Of a DNA stretch of 64,000 nt, positions 25,979 to 35,370 are shown one piece after another (the stretch's first letter is position 1; every line of letters starts with the position of its first letter). Made by a program: the position numbers and the translations under genes. This DNA is from Cupriavidus laharis (GTDB lineage: Bacteria; Pseudomonadota; Gammaproteobacteria; Burkholderiales; Burkholderiaceae). Under the pieces are notes generated by a model. That model was not told the origin of the DNA. It ran no database searches and saw only the letters and a list, made by a program, of their open reading frames with translations. The DNA is taken from assembly GCF_914271435.1 (NCBI RefSeq), contig NZ_CAJZAI010000011.1:62001-126000 (forward strand), given 5' to 3'.

Positions 25979-27322
25979 ATGCACAGCATGACCAGCTTTT
26001 TTACCGAACTGATGCGCAGGTACCTGCCCGATCCCTTCGTTTTCGCGATCGGGCTGACCATCCTCACCATGGGGCTGGCCATCGTGGTTGAGCAGCAGAG
26101 CGTGGCCACGACGATCGATAACTGGGGCGCGGGCTTCTGGAACCTGCTCGGCTTCACCACGCAGATGGCCGTTATCCTTGTCATGGGATATGTGCTGGCG
26201 CGCGCGCCGCTGGTCGACGCGCTATTGTCGGCCCTGGTCAGCCAGGTACAGCGCCCGGCCACCGCGGTCGTGGTTGCCACGCTGGTCGGCGGCGTGGCCA
26301 GCTACATCAATTGGGGATTCGGGCTGGTGGTCGGCGGCATCGTTGCCAAGAAGCTCGCCCTGAAGCTGCGAGACGTACACTACCCGCTGATCATCGCCTC
26401 GGCCTACAGTGGCTTCACGCTCTACGGCATCGGCCTGTCGGCGACGATTCCGATCGTGATTTCCAGCAAGGGGCACGCGCTGGCCGACGCGATGGGTGTC
26501 ATTCCGCTGCGCGAGACCATCTTCTCCGCGCCCATGCTGTTGGCTGGCCTGGCGCTGCTGATCACGCTGCCCGTTCTGAACGTCATGATGCTGCCCCGCC
26601 GCGCTGACCAGGTGGTGCCGATCGATCCTGCGCTGGCGCCGGCCGAGCAGGGAGCCGCTGGTGCGCCGGCAGCGGCCTCCGCAGGCGGTAAGACGCTAGC
26701 CAGCCGCCTCAACGACAGCCGTCTGCTCAGCCTGGCCATCGGTGCCGTGGCGGCGGTCTATCTCTATCGCTACTTCGCGGCCGGCAAGGCGTTCGACGTC
26801 AACATCATCAATTTCGTCATCCTGTTCGCGGGCATTGTGCTGCTCGGCACGCCCGCGCGCTATGTCGAGATGCTGAACGAGGGCATCAAGGCCGTCGGCG
26901 GCGTGATTCTCCAGTACCCGTTCTATGCGGGCCTGATGGCGATCATGGCCGGCAGTGGGCTGGTCGAGAGTATCTCGCACGCCTTCGTCGACATTTCCAC
27001 GCCGCACACGCTGACGCTGTGGGGCATCGTCAGCTCGTTTCTGATCAACTTCTTCGCGCCCTCGGCGGGGGGGCATTGGGTGGTGCAGGGTCCCTTCATG
27101 ATCGCGGCAGCGCATTCGCTCGGCGCGCCGCTGAACCAGACGGCGATGGCTGTGATGCTGGGCAATGCCTGGAATGATCTGGTTCAGCCGTTCTGGCTGC
27201 TGCCGGCTCTGGCCCTGTCGCGCTTGCACCTGAAGGACATCATGGGCTACACCGTTGTCCACATGCTGTGGGTCGGGGCTGTGTACAGCGTTACCTTGTT
27301 GATCTGGGCGCGCCTCGGCTGA
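25979..27322 (+). CDS. atoE: AtoE-family short-chain fatty acid transporter
   Basis: A 447-residue polytopic membrane protein of the AtoE family, which takes up short-chain fatty acids. Recognisable features are the N-terminal FVFAIGLTILTMGLAIVV helix, repeated GGxxSYINWGFGLVVGG-type segments, and the conserved C-terminal PSAGGHWVVQGPF motif followed by WNDLVQPFW. Length and motif order match AtoE. The start has AGGAG at 25968-25972 with 6-base spacing. It pairs with the ligase and hydratase for uptake and activation of an acid. Confidence 0.9.
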   Translation: MHSMTSFFTELMRRYLPDPFVFAIGLTILTMGLAIVVEQQSVATTIDNWGAGFWNLLGFTTQMAVILVMGYVLARAPLVDALLSALVSQVQRPATAVVVATLVGGVASYINWGFGLVVGGIVAKKLALKLRDVHYPLIIASAYSGFTLYGIGLSATIPIVISSKGHALADAMGVIPLRETIFSAPMLLAGLALLITLPVLNVMMLPRRADQVVPIDPALAPAEQGAAGAPAAASAGGKTLASRLNDSRLLSLAIGAVAAVYLYRYFAAGKAFDVNIINFVILFAGIVLLGTPARYVEMLNEGIKAVGGVILQYPFYAGLMAIMAGSGLVESISHAFVDISTPHTLTLWGIVSSFLINFFAPSAGGHWVVQGPFMIAAAHSLGAPLNQTAMAVMLGNAWNDLVQPFWLLPALALSRLHLKDIMGYTVVHMLWVGAVYSVTLLIWARLG

Positions 27323-27399
27323 GTCCAGGCTTCCTTGACGCTCCCGATCGCCTGCTTCCATGCAGCCGTCGCGAGACCCACACCTTTTTCGAAACCACC

Positions 27400-28374
27400 A
27401 TGTCTCAGATTTCCCACATCCCACCCGTCCTGCGAGAGCTTGCGTTGCCCGTGATTGCCTCGCCGATGTTCACTGTCAGCTACCCGGAACTGGTGCTGGC
27501 GCAATGCAAGGCCGGCATCGTCGGTTCGTTTCCGGCCCTCAACGCTCGCCGGCCCGAGCTGCTCGATGCCTGGCTTGGCGACATGAAGCGGGAACTGGAC
27601 GCCTTCAAGGCATCCAACCCCGGTGCTACCGTCGGTCCGATCGCTGTCAACCAAATCGTTCATGCCTCCAACGTTCGGCTCGAACAGGACGTCGAGACCT
27701 GCATCAAGCATAAGGTTCCGATCCTGATCACCTCGCTGCGCGCGCCCGTGCGCGAGATCATCGATGCCGTGCACGCGTATGGCGGCATCGTGTTGCACGA
27801 TGTCATCAACCTGCGCCATGCGCGCAAGGCACTGGAAGCGGGAGTCGATGGCCTCATCGTGGTGGCTGCCGGTGCAGGCGGCCATGGCGGCAAGCTATCG
27901 CCGATGGCGCTGGTAGGCGAGGTCCGGCGCATCTTCCAGGGTCCGGTCGCGCTGTCTGGCGCGATTGCGACGGGCGACGCCATCCTGGCGGCACAGGCGA
28001 TGGGCGCCGACTTCGCCTACATCGGAACCCGCTTCATTGCCAGCGAGGAAGCCAATGCCAGCGATGCCTACAAGCAGGCGCTGCTGCGTGCCAGTGCAGC
28101 CGATATTGTCTACACCAATTTGTTCTCCGGCGTCCACGGCAACTATGTCCGCGAGAGCATCGAGCTGGCCGGGCTCGATCCTGACCGCCTCGACGTTGCC
28201 GACAAGAGCCTGATGAGCTTCACGGACGGGCGCTCGAAGGCCAAGGCGTGGAAGGACATCTGGGGCGCGGGGCACGGCGTGGGACAGATCGGCGATCTGC
28301 CTCCGGTGCGCGAGATCGTTGCGCGCCTTGCGACCGAGTATCTACAGGCGAGAATCCGCATCGCCGCACTATAG
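27400..28374 (+). CDS. Nitronate-monooxygenase-like FMN flavoprotein (2-nitropropane dioxygenase family)
   Basis: A 324-residue TIM-barrel flavoprotein. Family features are the N-terminal LPVIASPMFTVSYPELVLAQ, the GG loop AAGAGGHGGKLSP that binds flavin phosphate, SGAIATGDAILAAQAMGADF and YIGTRFIASEEANA. Family members oxidise nitronates, but many annotated this way have other NAD(P)H-dependent activities; catalytic role here is open. It is the last gene before a strong hairpin and may handle a by-product of the acid pathway. Confidence 0.85.
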   Translation: MSQISHIPPVLRELALPVIASPMFTVSYPELVLAQCKAGIVGSFPALNARRPELLDAWLGDMKRELDAFKASNPGATVGPIAVNQIVHASNVRLEQDVETCIKHKVPILITSLRAPVREIIDAVHAYGGIVLHDVINLRHARKALEAGVDGLIVVAAGAGGHGGKLSPMALVGEVRRIFQGPVALSGAIATGDAILAAQAMGADFAYIGTRFIASEEANASDAYKQALLRASAADIVYTNLFSGVHGNYVRESIELAGLDPDRLDVADKSLMSFTDGRSKAKAWKDIWGAGHGVGQIGDLPPVREIVARLATEYLQARIRIAAL

Positions 28375-28395
28375 GCACGTCGCCGCTGCTGTACA

Positions 28396-28428
28396 GCACG
28401 CTCGCCTGCGCCGGGGAGGCGAGCGTGC
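28396..28428. terminator. Hairpin between convergent genes
   Basis: A 12-bp perfect stem (GCACGCTCGCCT / AGGCGAGCGTGC) with a 9-base loop lies between the flavoprotein stop (28374) and the convergent LysR stop (28477). It could terminate transcription from both sides; no U-tract is present. Confidence 0.6.
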
Positions 28429-28476
28429 GGCGTTGGAGGCCGGACTCGCCCGGACGCCAGGCGGCCGGCGCCATGC

Positions 28477-29475
28477 TCAGTCCGCCGAGCGTCGAGGGAT
28501 ACCGTCGCGCTTGCCGGTGCGCGGGCCAAACCCGGCATTCCCCGGCCGTGCCGGCGGGGATCCCCGTCGATCGCTTTCCCAAGGCAATCCGTGCTCGAAC
28601 TTGCCCTTGAGGAAATCGACGAAGGCGCGCAACTGGGGGGGCGTGTACCGGTTTGGCAGCGTGATGGCGTACAACGCAGCACCCGGCGAGCGGGTGAGCC
28701 GGTATTCGTTCAGCACGGTTTCCAGCCTGCCGCTGTTGAGATGTTCGGCCGCGACATACGAGGGCAGCAGGCCGATGCCCAGCTTCGCCGCAGCCATCTC
28801 ACCCAGGAAGCCATAGTCCGCGCATTCCAGATGCGGCTGGATGGAAACCCGGTGCACGTCGCCGCTGCCTTGATGCACATACTCGAGCCCCACGCGCGTG
28901 CGTACGCCAAGGCAGACATGGGAGGCCAAGTCTTCCGGCGTCGCCGGATGCCCGTGATCCGCCAGGTATTCGGGGTTGGCGCATAGCATCCATTCGACCG
29001 GCCCCAGCGCCCGCGCCACGCAGCGTTCGCCGGGCTCGTTGGTTACCCGCAAGGCCAAGTCGATATTGCCTTCCATCATATCCACCGCGCCGCCCTTGAA
29101 GGTGACGGAGAGCGATACCTTGGGATACCGGGCGCAGAACTCGGCAAACATGGCTGTCAGGTATAGGCGGCCGACGGCCGGGGGGCAGCTCACATGCAAG
29201 GGGCCACGCACTGAAGTGCCGAAGGTGTGCAGCAGCTCATCCGCGCGCTCCACCTCGGCGCGGATGATGGTGCACTGCGCATAGAACGCCTCGCCGACCT
29301 CTGTCAGGCTCATGCGACGGGTGGTGCGCCGGATCAGCAGCGCTTCCACGTCCCGCTCCAGCTTCCGGATGCGCCGGCTCACGTTGGAACGGTCGATGCC
29401 GAGCTTGAGCGCGGCGTTCATGAAACTGCCCGATTCCACGACGGTGGCGAAGAACAGATATGCGTCGAGTTCCAT
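28477..29475 (-). CDS. LysR-family transcriptional regulator
   Basis: A 332-residue LysR regulator of the CrgA/AaeR-like type. The start MELDAYLFFATVVESGSF is standard; the recognition helix is LGIDRSNVSRRIRKLE. The effector domain has GPLHVSCPPAVGRLYL and the conserved NIDLALRVTNEPG. The last ~30 residues are an Arg/Pro/Gly-rich extension (PPARPGNAGFGPRTGKRDG) beyond the usual end. It is divergent from the Bug gene at 29601 with 125 bp between, so it likely controls the Bug/ligase pair. Confidence 0.9.
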   Translation of the reverse strand: MELDAYLFFATVVESGSFMNAALKLGIDRSNVSRRIRKLERDVEALLIRRTTRRMSLTEVGEAFYAQCTIIRAEVERADELLHTFGTSVRGPLHVSCPPAVGRLYLTAMFAEFCARYPKVSLSVTFKGGAVDMMEGNIDLALRVTNEPGERCVARALGPVEWMLCANPEYLADHGHPATPEDLASHVCLGVRTRVGLEYVHQGSGDVHRVSIQPHLECADYGFLGEMAAAKLGIGLLPSYVAAEHLNSGRLETVLNEYRLTRSPGAALYAITLPNRYTPPQLRAFVDFLKGKFEHGLPWESDRRGSPPARPGNAGFGPRTGKRDGIPRRSAD

Positions 29476-29600
29476 GTCTGAACGGTAGATTGGTGCGCCG
29501 GGCGCAACGTGTCTGTGCGCCGGCACCAGCTTACTTGTCTGGAGGGAGGGTGCAATACTCTCCCCAAGCCCATTTTCCTGATAAAGAGGCCGGAGGAGAC

Positions 29601-30554
29601 ATGAAGCGGATCATACCCGCGCTGCTGCTGTGTGGTGCAGCCATCGCAACGAACGCGCACGCCGAATACCCCGTCAAGCCGATCACGCTGATCGTGCCAT
29701 TCCCCGCGGGAGCTACAACCGACACTGTGGCCCGCGTGATCGGGCAGGCCGCTTCATCCCAGTTAGGCCAGCCCATCGTGATCGACAACAAGCCTGGCGC
29801 GGAAGGCCAGGTGGCCGCGCAGGAGGTGGCTCGCACGGCCCCGGACGGCTACCGCCTGCTGCTTGCCACCTCGGGCAACCTGTCGCTGGTACCGGTGCTG
29901 CGCAAGAAGCCGCCCTACGACGTGCTGACTGACTTCACGCCGATCGCCGATGTCGGCCGCTTTGGCTTCTTCCTGTACGTTAATCCCGCTGTGCCGGCCA
30001 GCAATCGGGACGAGTTTCTCGCCTATGCCAAGGCCAACCCCGGAAAGCTGAGCTATGGCACCGGCAACAACACCGGTGTGGTCGCGTTTTCGCACTTCAA
30101 GACGCTCTCCGGCATCGACATGACCCAGGTGCCCTACAAGGGGGAGCCGCCGGCCATGCTAGACCTGATCGCCGGGCGCACGCAGGCGATGATCGGCACG
30201 ACCATCGGCGCACCATACCTGCGCGAGGGCAAGCTGCGCGCGCTGGTATCGATCAATGCCCAGCGTAACAGCCTGCTTCCCGATGTGCCGACCTTGCGTG
30301 AGGCTGGCATGAAGGATCTGGAGATCATGCCCTGGGCCGGTTTGGTCGGGCCGGCAGGGATGCCGAAGGAGGTGGTCGCTCGTCTGAACCAGGCTTTCGT
30401 GGCTGCTATGAACAATGCGGACGTACGCAAGCAGATGGACCGGCTCGGCTTTCCGCTGACACCGTCCTCACCCGAAGCCTTCGGCCGGCTGATCAAGAAC
30501 CAGCTCGCGGTGCATGGCCGCCTCGTGAAGGCCGCCGGGCTGCAGCCCGAGTAA
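29601..30554 (+). CDS. Bug-family periplasmic solute-binding protein
   Basis: A 317-residue secreted receptor. ATG 29601 follows GGAGGAGAC. Signal peptide MKRIIPALLLCGAAIATNAHA cleaves after AHA. Diagnostic segments are ITLIVPFPAGATTD, IDNKPGAEGQ and VPTLREAGMKD. It precedes an acyl-CoA ligase by 33 bp, and the two are probably co-transcribed. It presumably captures the acid that the ligase activates. Confidence 0.93.
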   Translation: MKRIIPALLLCGAAIATNAHAEYPVKPITLIVPFPAGATTDTVARVIGQAASSQLGQPIVIDNKPGAEGQVAAQEVARTAPDGYRLLLATSGNLSLVPVLRKKPPYDVLTDFTPIADVGRFGFFLYVNPAVPASNRDEFLAYAKANPGKLSYGTGNNTGVVAFSHFKTLSGIDMTQVPYKGEPPAMLDLIAGRTQAMIGTTIGAPYLREGKLRALVSINAQRNSLLPDVPTLREAGMKDLEIMPWAGLVGPAGMPKEVVARLNQAFVAAMNNADVRKQMDRLGFPLTPSSPEAFGRLIKNQLAVHGRLVKAAGLQPE

Positions 30555-30587
30555 AGCGCACACAGCAAAGGACAAAGGAGAGAGTCA

Positions 30588-32123
30588 ATGGTCGCCTCGC
30601 TGCAATATGGCGAAGCCAGGATCGAGGGCGCGGAGATCGAGCGCCGCGCCGGACGGGTCGCAGGTGGCCTGATGGCACTGGGCGTGGGAGAGGATGATGT
30701 CGTGGCCATCGTGCTGCGCAACGCGCCCGCGCTGTTCGAGATCACGCTGGCCTGTAACCGGGTCGGCGCGTACCACTGCCCGGTCGACTGGCGGTTCACC
30801 GTGGATGAGCTGGGCTACATTCTGGAGGACAGCGGCGCCTGCGTGCTGTTTATGGAGGCGGACCTGGTCGAGGTACTGCGTGCCGCGGTCCCGCATGGAG
30901 TGCGCGTGGTGGCGGTCGGGCCCGAACTGCTGACCTTGCAGGCCTACGAGGTGTCGTGCGATGACGTTGACGTACCAGAAGACGTGCTCCGCTATGAGCG
31001 CTGGCGCGATGCCCAGGCAGCATACGCCGGCCCAGCGCGCCGGCCACGCGGACGTTTCGCCTACACCTCGGGCACCACCGGGCGCCCCAAGGGCGTGCGG
31101 CGCCTCGTGCAGGGCCTGCATCCGGAGCAGCCGCGCCTGCTGCGCGAAACCGTCGAGGCCGTGTTCGATTTCTCGGCCGATGCGCGCGTGTACCTGTCCG
31201 CGCCGCTGTATCACGGGGCTCCCAACCTCTACGGTGTACAGGCCATTCTGTCGACCGACCTTCTCGTGCTGGATCCCCGGTTCGATGCCGAAGGCACGCT
31301 GCGCGCCATTGAGCGACATCGCATCTCGCACCTGTACCTGGTGCCGACCATGTGCGTGCGGCTGCTGGCGCTGCCGGAACCGGTGCGCAGGCGCTACGAT
31401 CTGTCGTCCGTCCGCTTCGTCGCGTGCACCGGCGCGCCCTTTGCGGTTGCCGTCAAACAGGCCATGATCGATTGGTGGGGGCCGGTGATCAATGAGTCGT
31501 ACGCGTGCAGCGAGATGGGCATGGTCACCGTGATCTCGTCGGCGGATGCCATCCGCAAGCCGGGTTCGGTCGGCCGGCCGGTGAGCGAGGCCGAGGTGCG
31601 CATCTACAGCGAGGCGGGCAGCCGTCTCGGCGCGGGGGAGGTCGGCAACATCCATGTGCGCCAGCCCGCGTATGCCGACTTCACCTACCACAATCGCCCC
31701 GAGGCACGCACCGCGATGGATTGCGAGGGCCTGGCATGCGTGGGCGATATGGGCTATGTCGATACCGACGGATTTCTGTTTATCTGCGACCGTAAGAGCG
31801 ACATGGTTATTTCCGGCGGCGTGAACATCTATCCGGCCGAAATCGAGAATGTTCTGTCCGGCATGCCTGGTGTGGTCGATTGCGCGGTATTCGGCGTGCC
31901 CCACGAGGAGTTCGGGGAAATGGTCGTGGCGGTCGTGCAGCCCGGAGACGGCGCGCAACTGAATCCGGAAGCGATGCGCGCGTGGCTGCGGGACCGGCTC
32001 TCCGCCTACAAGGTGCCGAAGCTCATCGAGCTGCATGCCGAACTGCCGCGCCAGGAAAGCGGAAAGATCCACAAGCACAAGCTACGCGATGCCTACTGGC
32101 AGCACACCGGGCGCCGGATCTGA
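30588..32123 (+). CDS. AMP-dependent acyl-CoA ligase (bile-acid/long-chain CoA-ligase-like)
   Basis: A 511-residue ANL ligase. The ATP loop is YTSGTTGRPKGV, the acceptor region NESYACSEMG, the hinge DRKSDMVISGG and the catalytic lysine lies in RQESGKIHKHKL. The start has AAAGGAGAGAGTCA. It differs from the other two ligases in the window in its loop and hinge motifs. With the Bug receptor it forms a two-gene import/activation unit; substrate unknown. No further pathway gene follows. Confidence 0.9.
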   Translation: MVASLQYGEARIEGAEIERRAGRVAGGLMALGVGEDDVVAIVLRNAPALFEITLACNRVGAYHCPVDWRFTVDELGYILEDSGACVLFMEADLVEVLRAAVPHGVRVVAVGPELLTLQAYEVSCDDVDVPEDVLRYERWRDAQAAYAGPARRPRGRFAYTSGTTGRPKGVRRLVQGLHPEQPRLLRETVEAVFDFSADARVYLSAPLYHGAPNLYGVQAILSTDLLVLDPRFDAEGTLRAIERHRISHLYLVPTMCVRLLALPEPVRRRYDLSSVRFVACTGAPFAVAVKQAMIDWWGPVINESYACSEMGMVTVISSADAIRKPGSVGRPVSEAEVRIYSEAGSRLGAGEVGNIHVRQPAYADFTYHNRPEARTAMDCEGLACVGDMGYVDTDGFLFICDRKSDMVISGGVNIYPAEIENVLSGMPGVVDCAVFGVPHEEFGEMVVAVVQPGDGAQLNPEAMRAWLRDRLSAYKVPKLIELHAELPRQESGKIHKHKLRDAYWQHTGRRI

Positions 32124-33033
32124 GGCGGTTCCGGCGACGGAGGTGTGCTTCCGCTCTTCATGTGAGCGGCATCTGCCAAGGCGACGCCTGGCCGACTTTG
32201 GTCAACTGAGGGGAGGCGCGGCTGGCGCTTCCCGACCCTACTGCGCCATCCGGCCAGTCCAATTGCTCTGACTGAAACCGCGACGAAAACGGCCGGCCGG
32301 TTTGTCCCTGCGATGGGTGCCCACACGTTGCATTTCACGTTATGCGATGCAGGCAAGTCATGAGAAAGTAGCAGATCGGAGACCGCGCCAAACCGGGGGC
32401 TAACGACCGGACAGAGGACTTCCCCGAAGAGAACTCCGCCAACTACGTCAATGGACGGTTTGACCCCACAGGTGCCGAGGCACTGAGAGCCGGGGAGGCC
32501 AGGCTGTTGCAGGGTCAGGCGAATCTGGACGCCGAAATTCGTGCAATTGTCCAGAAGCACCGGACGGCCGCTGGCAATAAATAGTCATTTGGCTACCACA
32601 GTACTAGCTATCGGACCTTTCTTGCGAAAAGAACGACCATCGGCAGACCAGCAGTCAGTCGCGATCGGCGTGTCTCTTGCTTTCAATCAGGCCCGTGCGC
32701 CGGTAGCCCTAACTATCTTGCAATTGAACGCAAGATGCTGACCGGCGTGACAATGGAGGAATGAGCGCCAAGGCCAGTTTCGCATCAAGTACCAAGTCTG
32801 TTCGGCAGCCACTTGAATCGTTTTGGATCACCGACGGGCCAAGTATTACGTGTTGGCGGATACCCTTGCGACGGTGAAAGCAGCGGTATTACCGCAATAT
32901 ACCCGTTCGTCAAACGGCTCAGCCATTCCTGCCCTAGCTCACAGCCAATTGCTATTTAGCCGGGCAGCCCTCTCGGTAATCGGTGGAGCACCACCAGACT
33001 TCATCGTGCGCCGAGCGCCGCGGAGGCGGGGAA
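32124..33033. other. 910-bp region without an intact gene
   Basis: No complete gene is visible. On + an open stretch without a start runs from 32372 to a TAG at 32582-32584 (70 codons: DRTEDFPEENSANYVNGRFD near its start, IRAIVQKHRTAAGNK at the end); it looks protein-like but no family was recognised and TAG lies just upstream. The rest is lower in GC and appears to be debris between the catabolic island and the helicase fragment. Confidence 0.4.
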
Positions 33034-33699
33034 ATGAGCAAGAAGCAATCCCGAACTGCGACAGAGATTTTTCTCAAGGGTTTCAAGGAACCCTATTTGC
33101 GCTCGAATGACCGACCGTTTATTAAACTCCTGAACTGGTACACGGGCATCGGAAAGACGTACAACGCGGCGGCCTTTAGTATTGAACTGTTCCTCAACTG
33201 CGACGTCATCCCGGTTTTCATCGCCCCCCTGCAATCGCTCGTTTCTCAGTTCAGCGGGGAAGTGCGACAGCACCAGCAGGACCGCAGCTATGCCGACGAG
33301 CTCGAACGCGCGGTGGTCGAGCGTGGTGCGGACATCCCGGTCTACCGGCTGTACTCGATTGACTACCACGTCAACGACCGTACGTTCTTCAGCGCCTGCC
33401 TTTCTCTGGTTCACTGGTTCGAGCGCAATCCACAAGTGGTCGCGAAGATGGAGCGCTCGCGCAAGCACGCAGACACAGAAAAGAGCATCCGAAGCCGCAT
33501 TCAAGAGCTGCGTGCTAAGGCGGCGTCCTGCGAAAAATCAAACTTCCTCGGTATGTCCCCGACGGACGAGACCTATGAGGACACGAGAGCCGCCTACTTG
33601 AAGTCAGCACGGCAGGCCCGAAGCTTGGCCGACAGGTTCGTCTGGAACCCACGGCGAACGCAGGGGGAGCTCACTGCGCTGTGTCGCCTCGCTTCTTGA
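33034..33699 (+). pseudogene. N-terminal fragment of a DEAD/ResIII-type helicase
   Basis: The frame begins at ATG 33034 after GGAGGCGGGGAA. It contains a Walker A motif YTGIGKTYNAAAFS and a following VIPVFIAPLQSLVSQF strand, as in ResIII-type helicase domains of type III restriction enzymes and similar defence proteins. About 210 residues remain of what should be a much longer enzyme. At about 33661 the sequence switches to the tail of the hns/75-aa module and the frame soon stops. It is probably a dead remnant of a restriction or defence locus. Confidence 0.6.
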
Positions 33700-33898
33700 G
33701 CGCCGCCACCACCCGTTCGTTGAGGCCCAACCGGTAGAGTGTTGCACCTACTTGGGTCAACAAGGCCCGCTCTTTCCCCGCGATCGCAGGATCGGCCAAC
33801 AGCACGGCCAAGCCCGCAATCGCGTCGTCGACCTCCAATTCCGTCGTGTCATCCAGCGCCAGGCGCTCGAAATCTCGTATTACGTCATCCGGGTCCAT
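33671..33898 (-). CDS. Conserved 75-aa protein of unknown function (copy 2)
   Basis: Differs at four positions from the copy at 18576-18803 (A/T, I/V, I/T and F/L changes), all mild. Again it is divergent from a ruined hns-like gene, and its 3' side marks the breakpoint that cut the helicase gene. No family or motif was recognised; it is predicted to be mostly helical. Confidence 0.6.
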   Translation of the reverse strand: MDPDDVIRDFERLALDDTTELEVDDAIAGLAVLLADPAIAGKERALLTQVGATLYRLGLNERVVAALKKRGDTAQ

Positions 33899-33950
33899 CG
33901 CGGCTCCATGTGGCTTCCTGCGCTAGTCTAGCGTGACGAGGCGCACGTCA

Positions 33951-34140
33951 ATGAGCTTGACGAGCGAGCCACTGGATCCGTTGCAAAGGGCCGACTATGG
34001 GACAGGACGCTGGAAGGCCTCTGAAAGGGCGGGGTGCTTCGGCCAGTCGCCGCCTCCACCCGACCGCCGGTGGGGTATCGCAACGCGGGAAGGCCAGCCC
34101 AGGACAGGAAGGACGAGATGCAGTCGACCATGCGGCGTCA
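33951..34140 (+). pseudogene. Strongly decayed hns-like gene (copy d)
   Basis: From ATG 33951 the readable pieces are ADYG, RAGCF, a PPPP linker and a frameshifted remnant of YRNAAGQ and WDGQGEMP (DNA GTATCGCAACGCGGGAAGG). Several indels destroy the frame. Its place relative to the 75-aa gene matches copy c, which identifies it. Confidence 0.55.
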
Positions 34141-34500
34141 GGGCTCGTCAATGCTTCGCATGGCCAAGGGCATTTGCTTTTGCATTGCAGCTGTCACTGA
34201 GTCGGTTCCTAATACACCGTTCAATGCCATTTTCGCGCCAGACTTCTTGAAGACCGGTCCCCAATCGACCAGCCGATAGACCGGTCCGTCCTTCTCGATA
34301 CGAACCCCGGCCTGCGCCGCCGCTTGCTTAACTAGCAGGGTGACAGTCTTCTTATCGATGCCAGTCCGCGCTACCACCTTGACCAAGGTCGCATCGGTGA
34401 TGGCGTCGATCGCGGCCAGAACGGTAAGCATTCGCCGCAGGTCGCCCCTTGGGTATTTCGGCACGTCGTTGCCATCAACTGGCATATTTACCCCGCTCAT
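34138..34500 (-). CDS. Small winged-helix-like protein of unknown function
   Basis: A 120-residue protein. The middle (LRRMLTVLAAIDAITDATLV, then VVARTGIDKKTVTLLVKQA) reads as a helix-turn-helix and is followed by a wing-like VRIEKDGPVYRLVDWGPV. No enzyme motif is visible. Similar short proteins are recalled from plasmids and islands in this group, which fits the mobile surroundings; this is from memory. ATG 34485 is an alternative start. Role as a DNA-binding regulator is plausible only. Confidence 0.55.
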   Translation of the reverse strand: MSGVNMPVDGNDVPKYPRGDLRRMLTVLAAIDAITDATLVKVVARTGIDKKTVTLLVKQAAAQAGVRIEKDGPVYRLVDWGPVFKKSGAKMALNGVLGTDSVTAAMQKQMPLAMRSIDEP

Positions 34501-34903
34501 GATGTTGGATCGGTTTACCCGAGCGACAGTCTTTTAACGACAAAGAAACGACGGGGTTGACATTTGCCGTGCGTGGCCACGGCGCAGCCCGGGGGCATGC
34601 GCTCCGACGGTCCAGATGATTCGCACTAGTCCCGACTTGGCCAACCTAGATGCAGCGGCGAGAGCCCGACGGTCCCTGAACGACCCCTATGCGCCGTTCG
34701 AATCTTCCTCAACACGATGACGGCTATTCGAGTCCAACGGTCATCCGCCCTAATGCTGCTGCGGTAGACGGTCGCCATTTCAGTCATTCGGTAATCCGCG
34801 CGCCAACGGCAGAAAAGGATCGGCGCAACTGTCACAGGTTGCCATGCCTACGGCCGCGTACCACCGCGGATTCAGCCGACCACCATCCGAAATTACCCTG
34901 TTC
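34501..34903. other. 403-bp region with no recognisable gene
   Basis: Nothing supportable is seen here on either strand. A GGTTGACATTTGCCG stretch near 34556 could be a -35 element, without a clear partner. Confidence 0.4.
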
Positions 34904-35362
34904 TCATACTTGTCCGGCGCCATCACCTGGCCACTGGCTCCATTTCCGCCCTGCGCCCCTCCGTAAGGCCGCCCAATACATGACCCGAACTTCCGAAGAC
35001 AGCTCTGCCTCTTCGATCCTGCATCCAGGCGGGAAGCCGCTCAAGTCAATGCCAGTTTCCACCGCCGCAGCCAGACAGATCACCATGCGCCGCGGGCACG
35101 CCGAACGCATCTCCGCGCGATAGAGGAAGAGCAGGGCGGCCTGGTAGCCGATACCGTGACGCCTGGACAGATGCCGTGCCTGCCGTGCGGTAGCACCGCG
35201 CCAGTCACGCATCTCGCGCAAGATGTCGCCAAGGCGGTCGATCAACCGGTCTTCGCTGCCGATGCGATACCGGACACGAGTCTTCTGCTCCGCCACGACC
35301 GGGCGCTCACGGATATCCCGAATGTGGAGAGCAGGCTCGGCGGGCCACCGAAAGACATTCAC
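34904..35362 (-). CDS. Hypothetical protein downstream of the acyl-CoA ligase
   Basis: From GTG 35362 the frame gives about 152 residues with protein-like composition (EDRLIDRLGDILREMRDWRG, RRHGIGYQAALLFLYRAEM, VETGIDLSGFPPGCRIEEAE). No family was recognised. It begins 8 bp after the ligase stop on the same strand, so it may be the last gene of that operon, but the start codon lacks a good ribosome site. It could also be a leftover fragment. Confidence 0.4.
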   Translation of the reverse strand: MNVFRWPAEPALHIRDIRERPVVAEQKTRVRYRIGSEDRLIDRLGDILREMRDWRGATARQARHLSRRHGIGYQAALLFLYRAEMRSACPRRMVICLAAAVETGIDLSGFPPGCRIEEAELSSEVRVMYWAALRRGAGRKWSQWPGDGAGQV

Positions 35363-35370
35363 GGGGGAAC

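Noticed and set aside
30585-32078. Open frame of 497 codons on - opposite the second acyl-CoA ligase
   Set aside because: No domain, no ribosome site, and complete overlap with a ligase having all ANL motifs.
33034-33699. Active defence system (helicase plus 75-aa gene)
   Set aside because: The helicase lacks everything after its first motifs, and the 75-aa gene also occurs without it at 18576.
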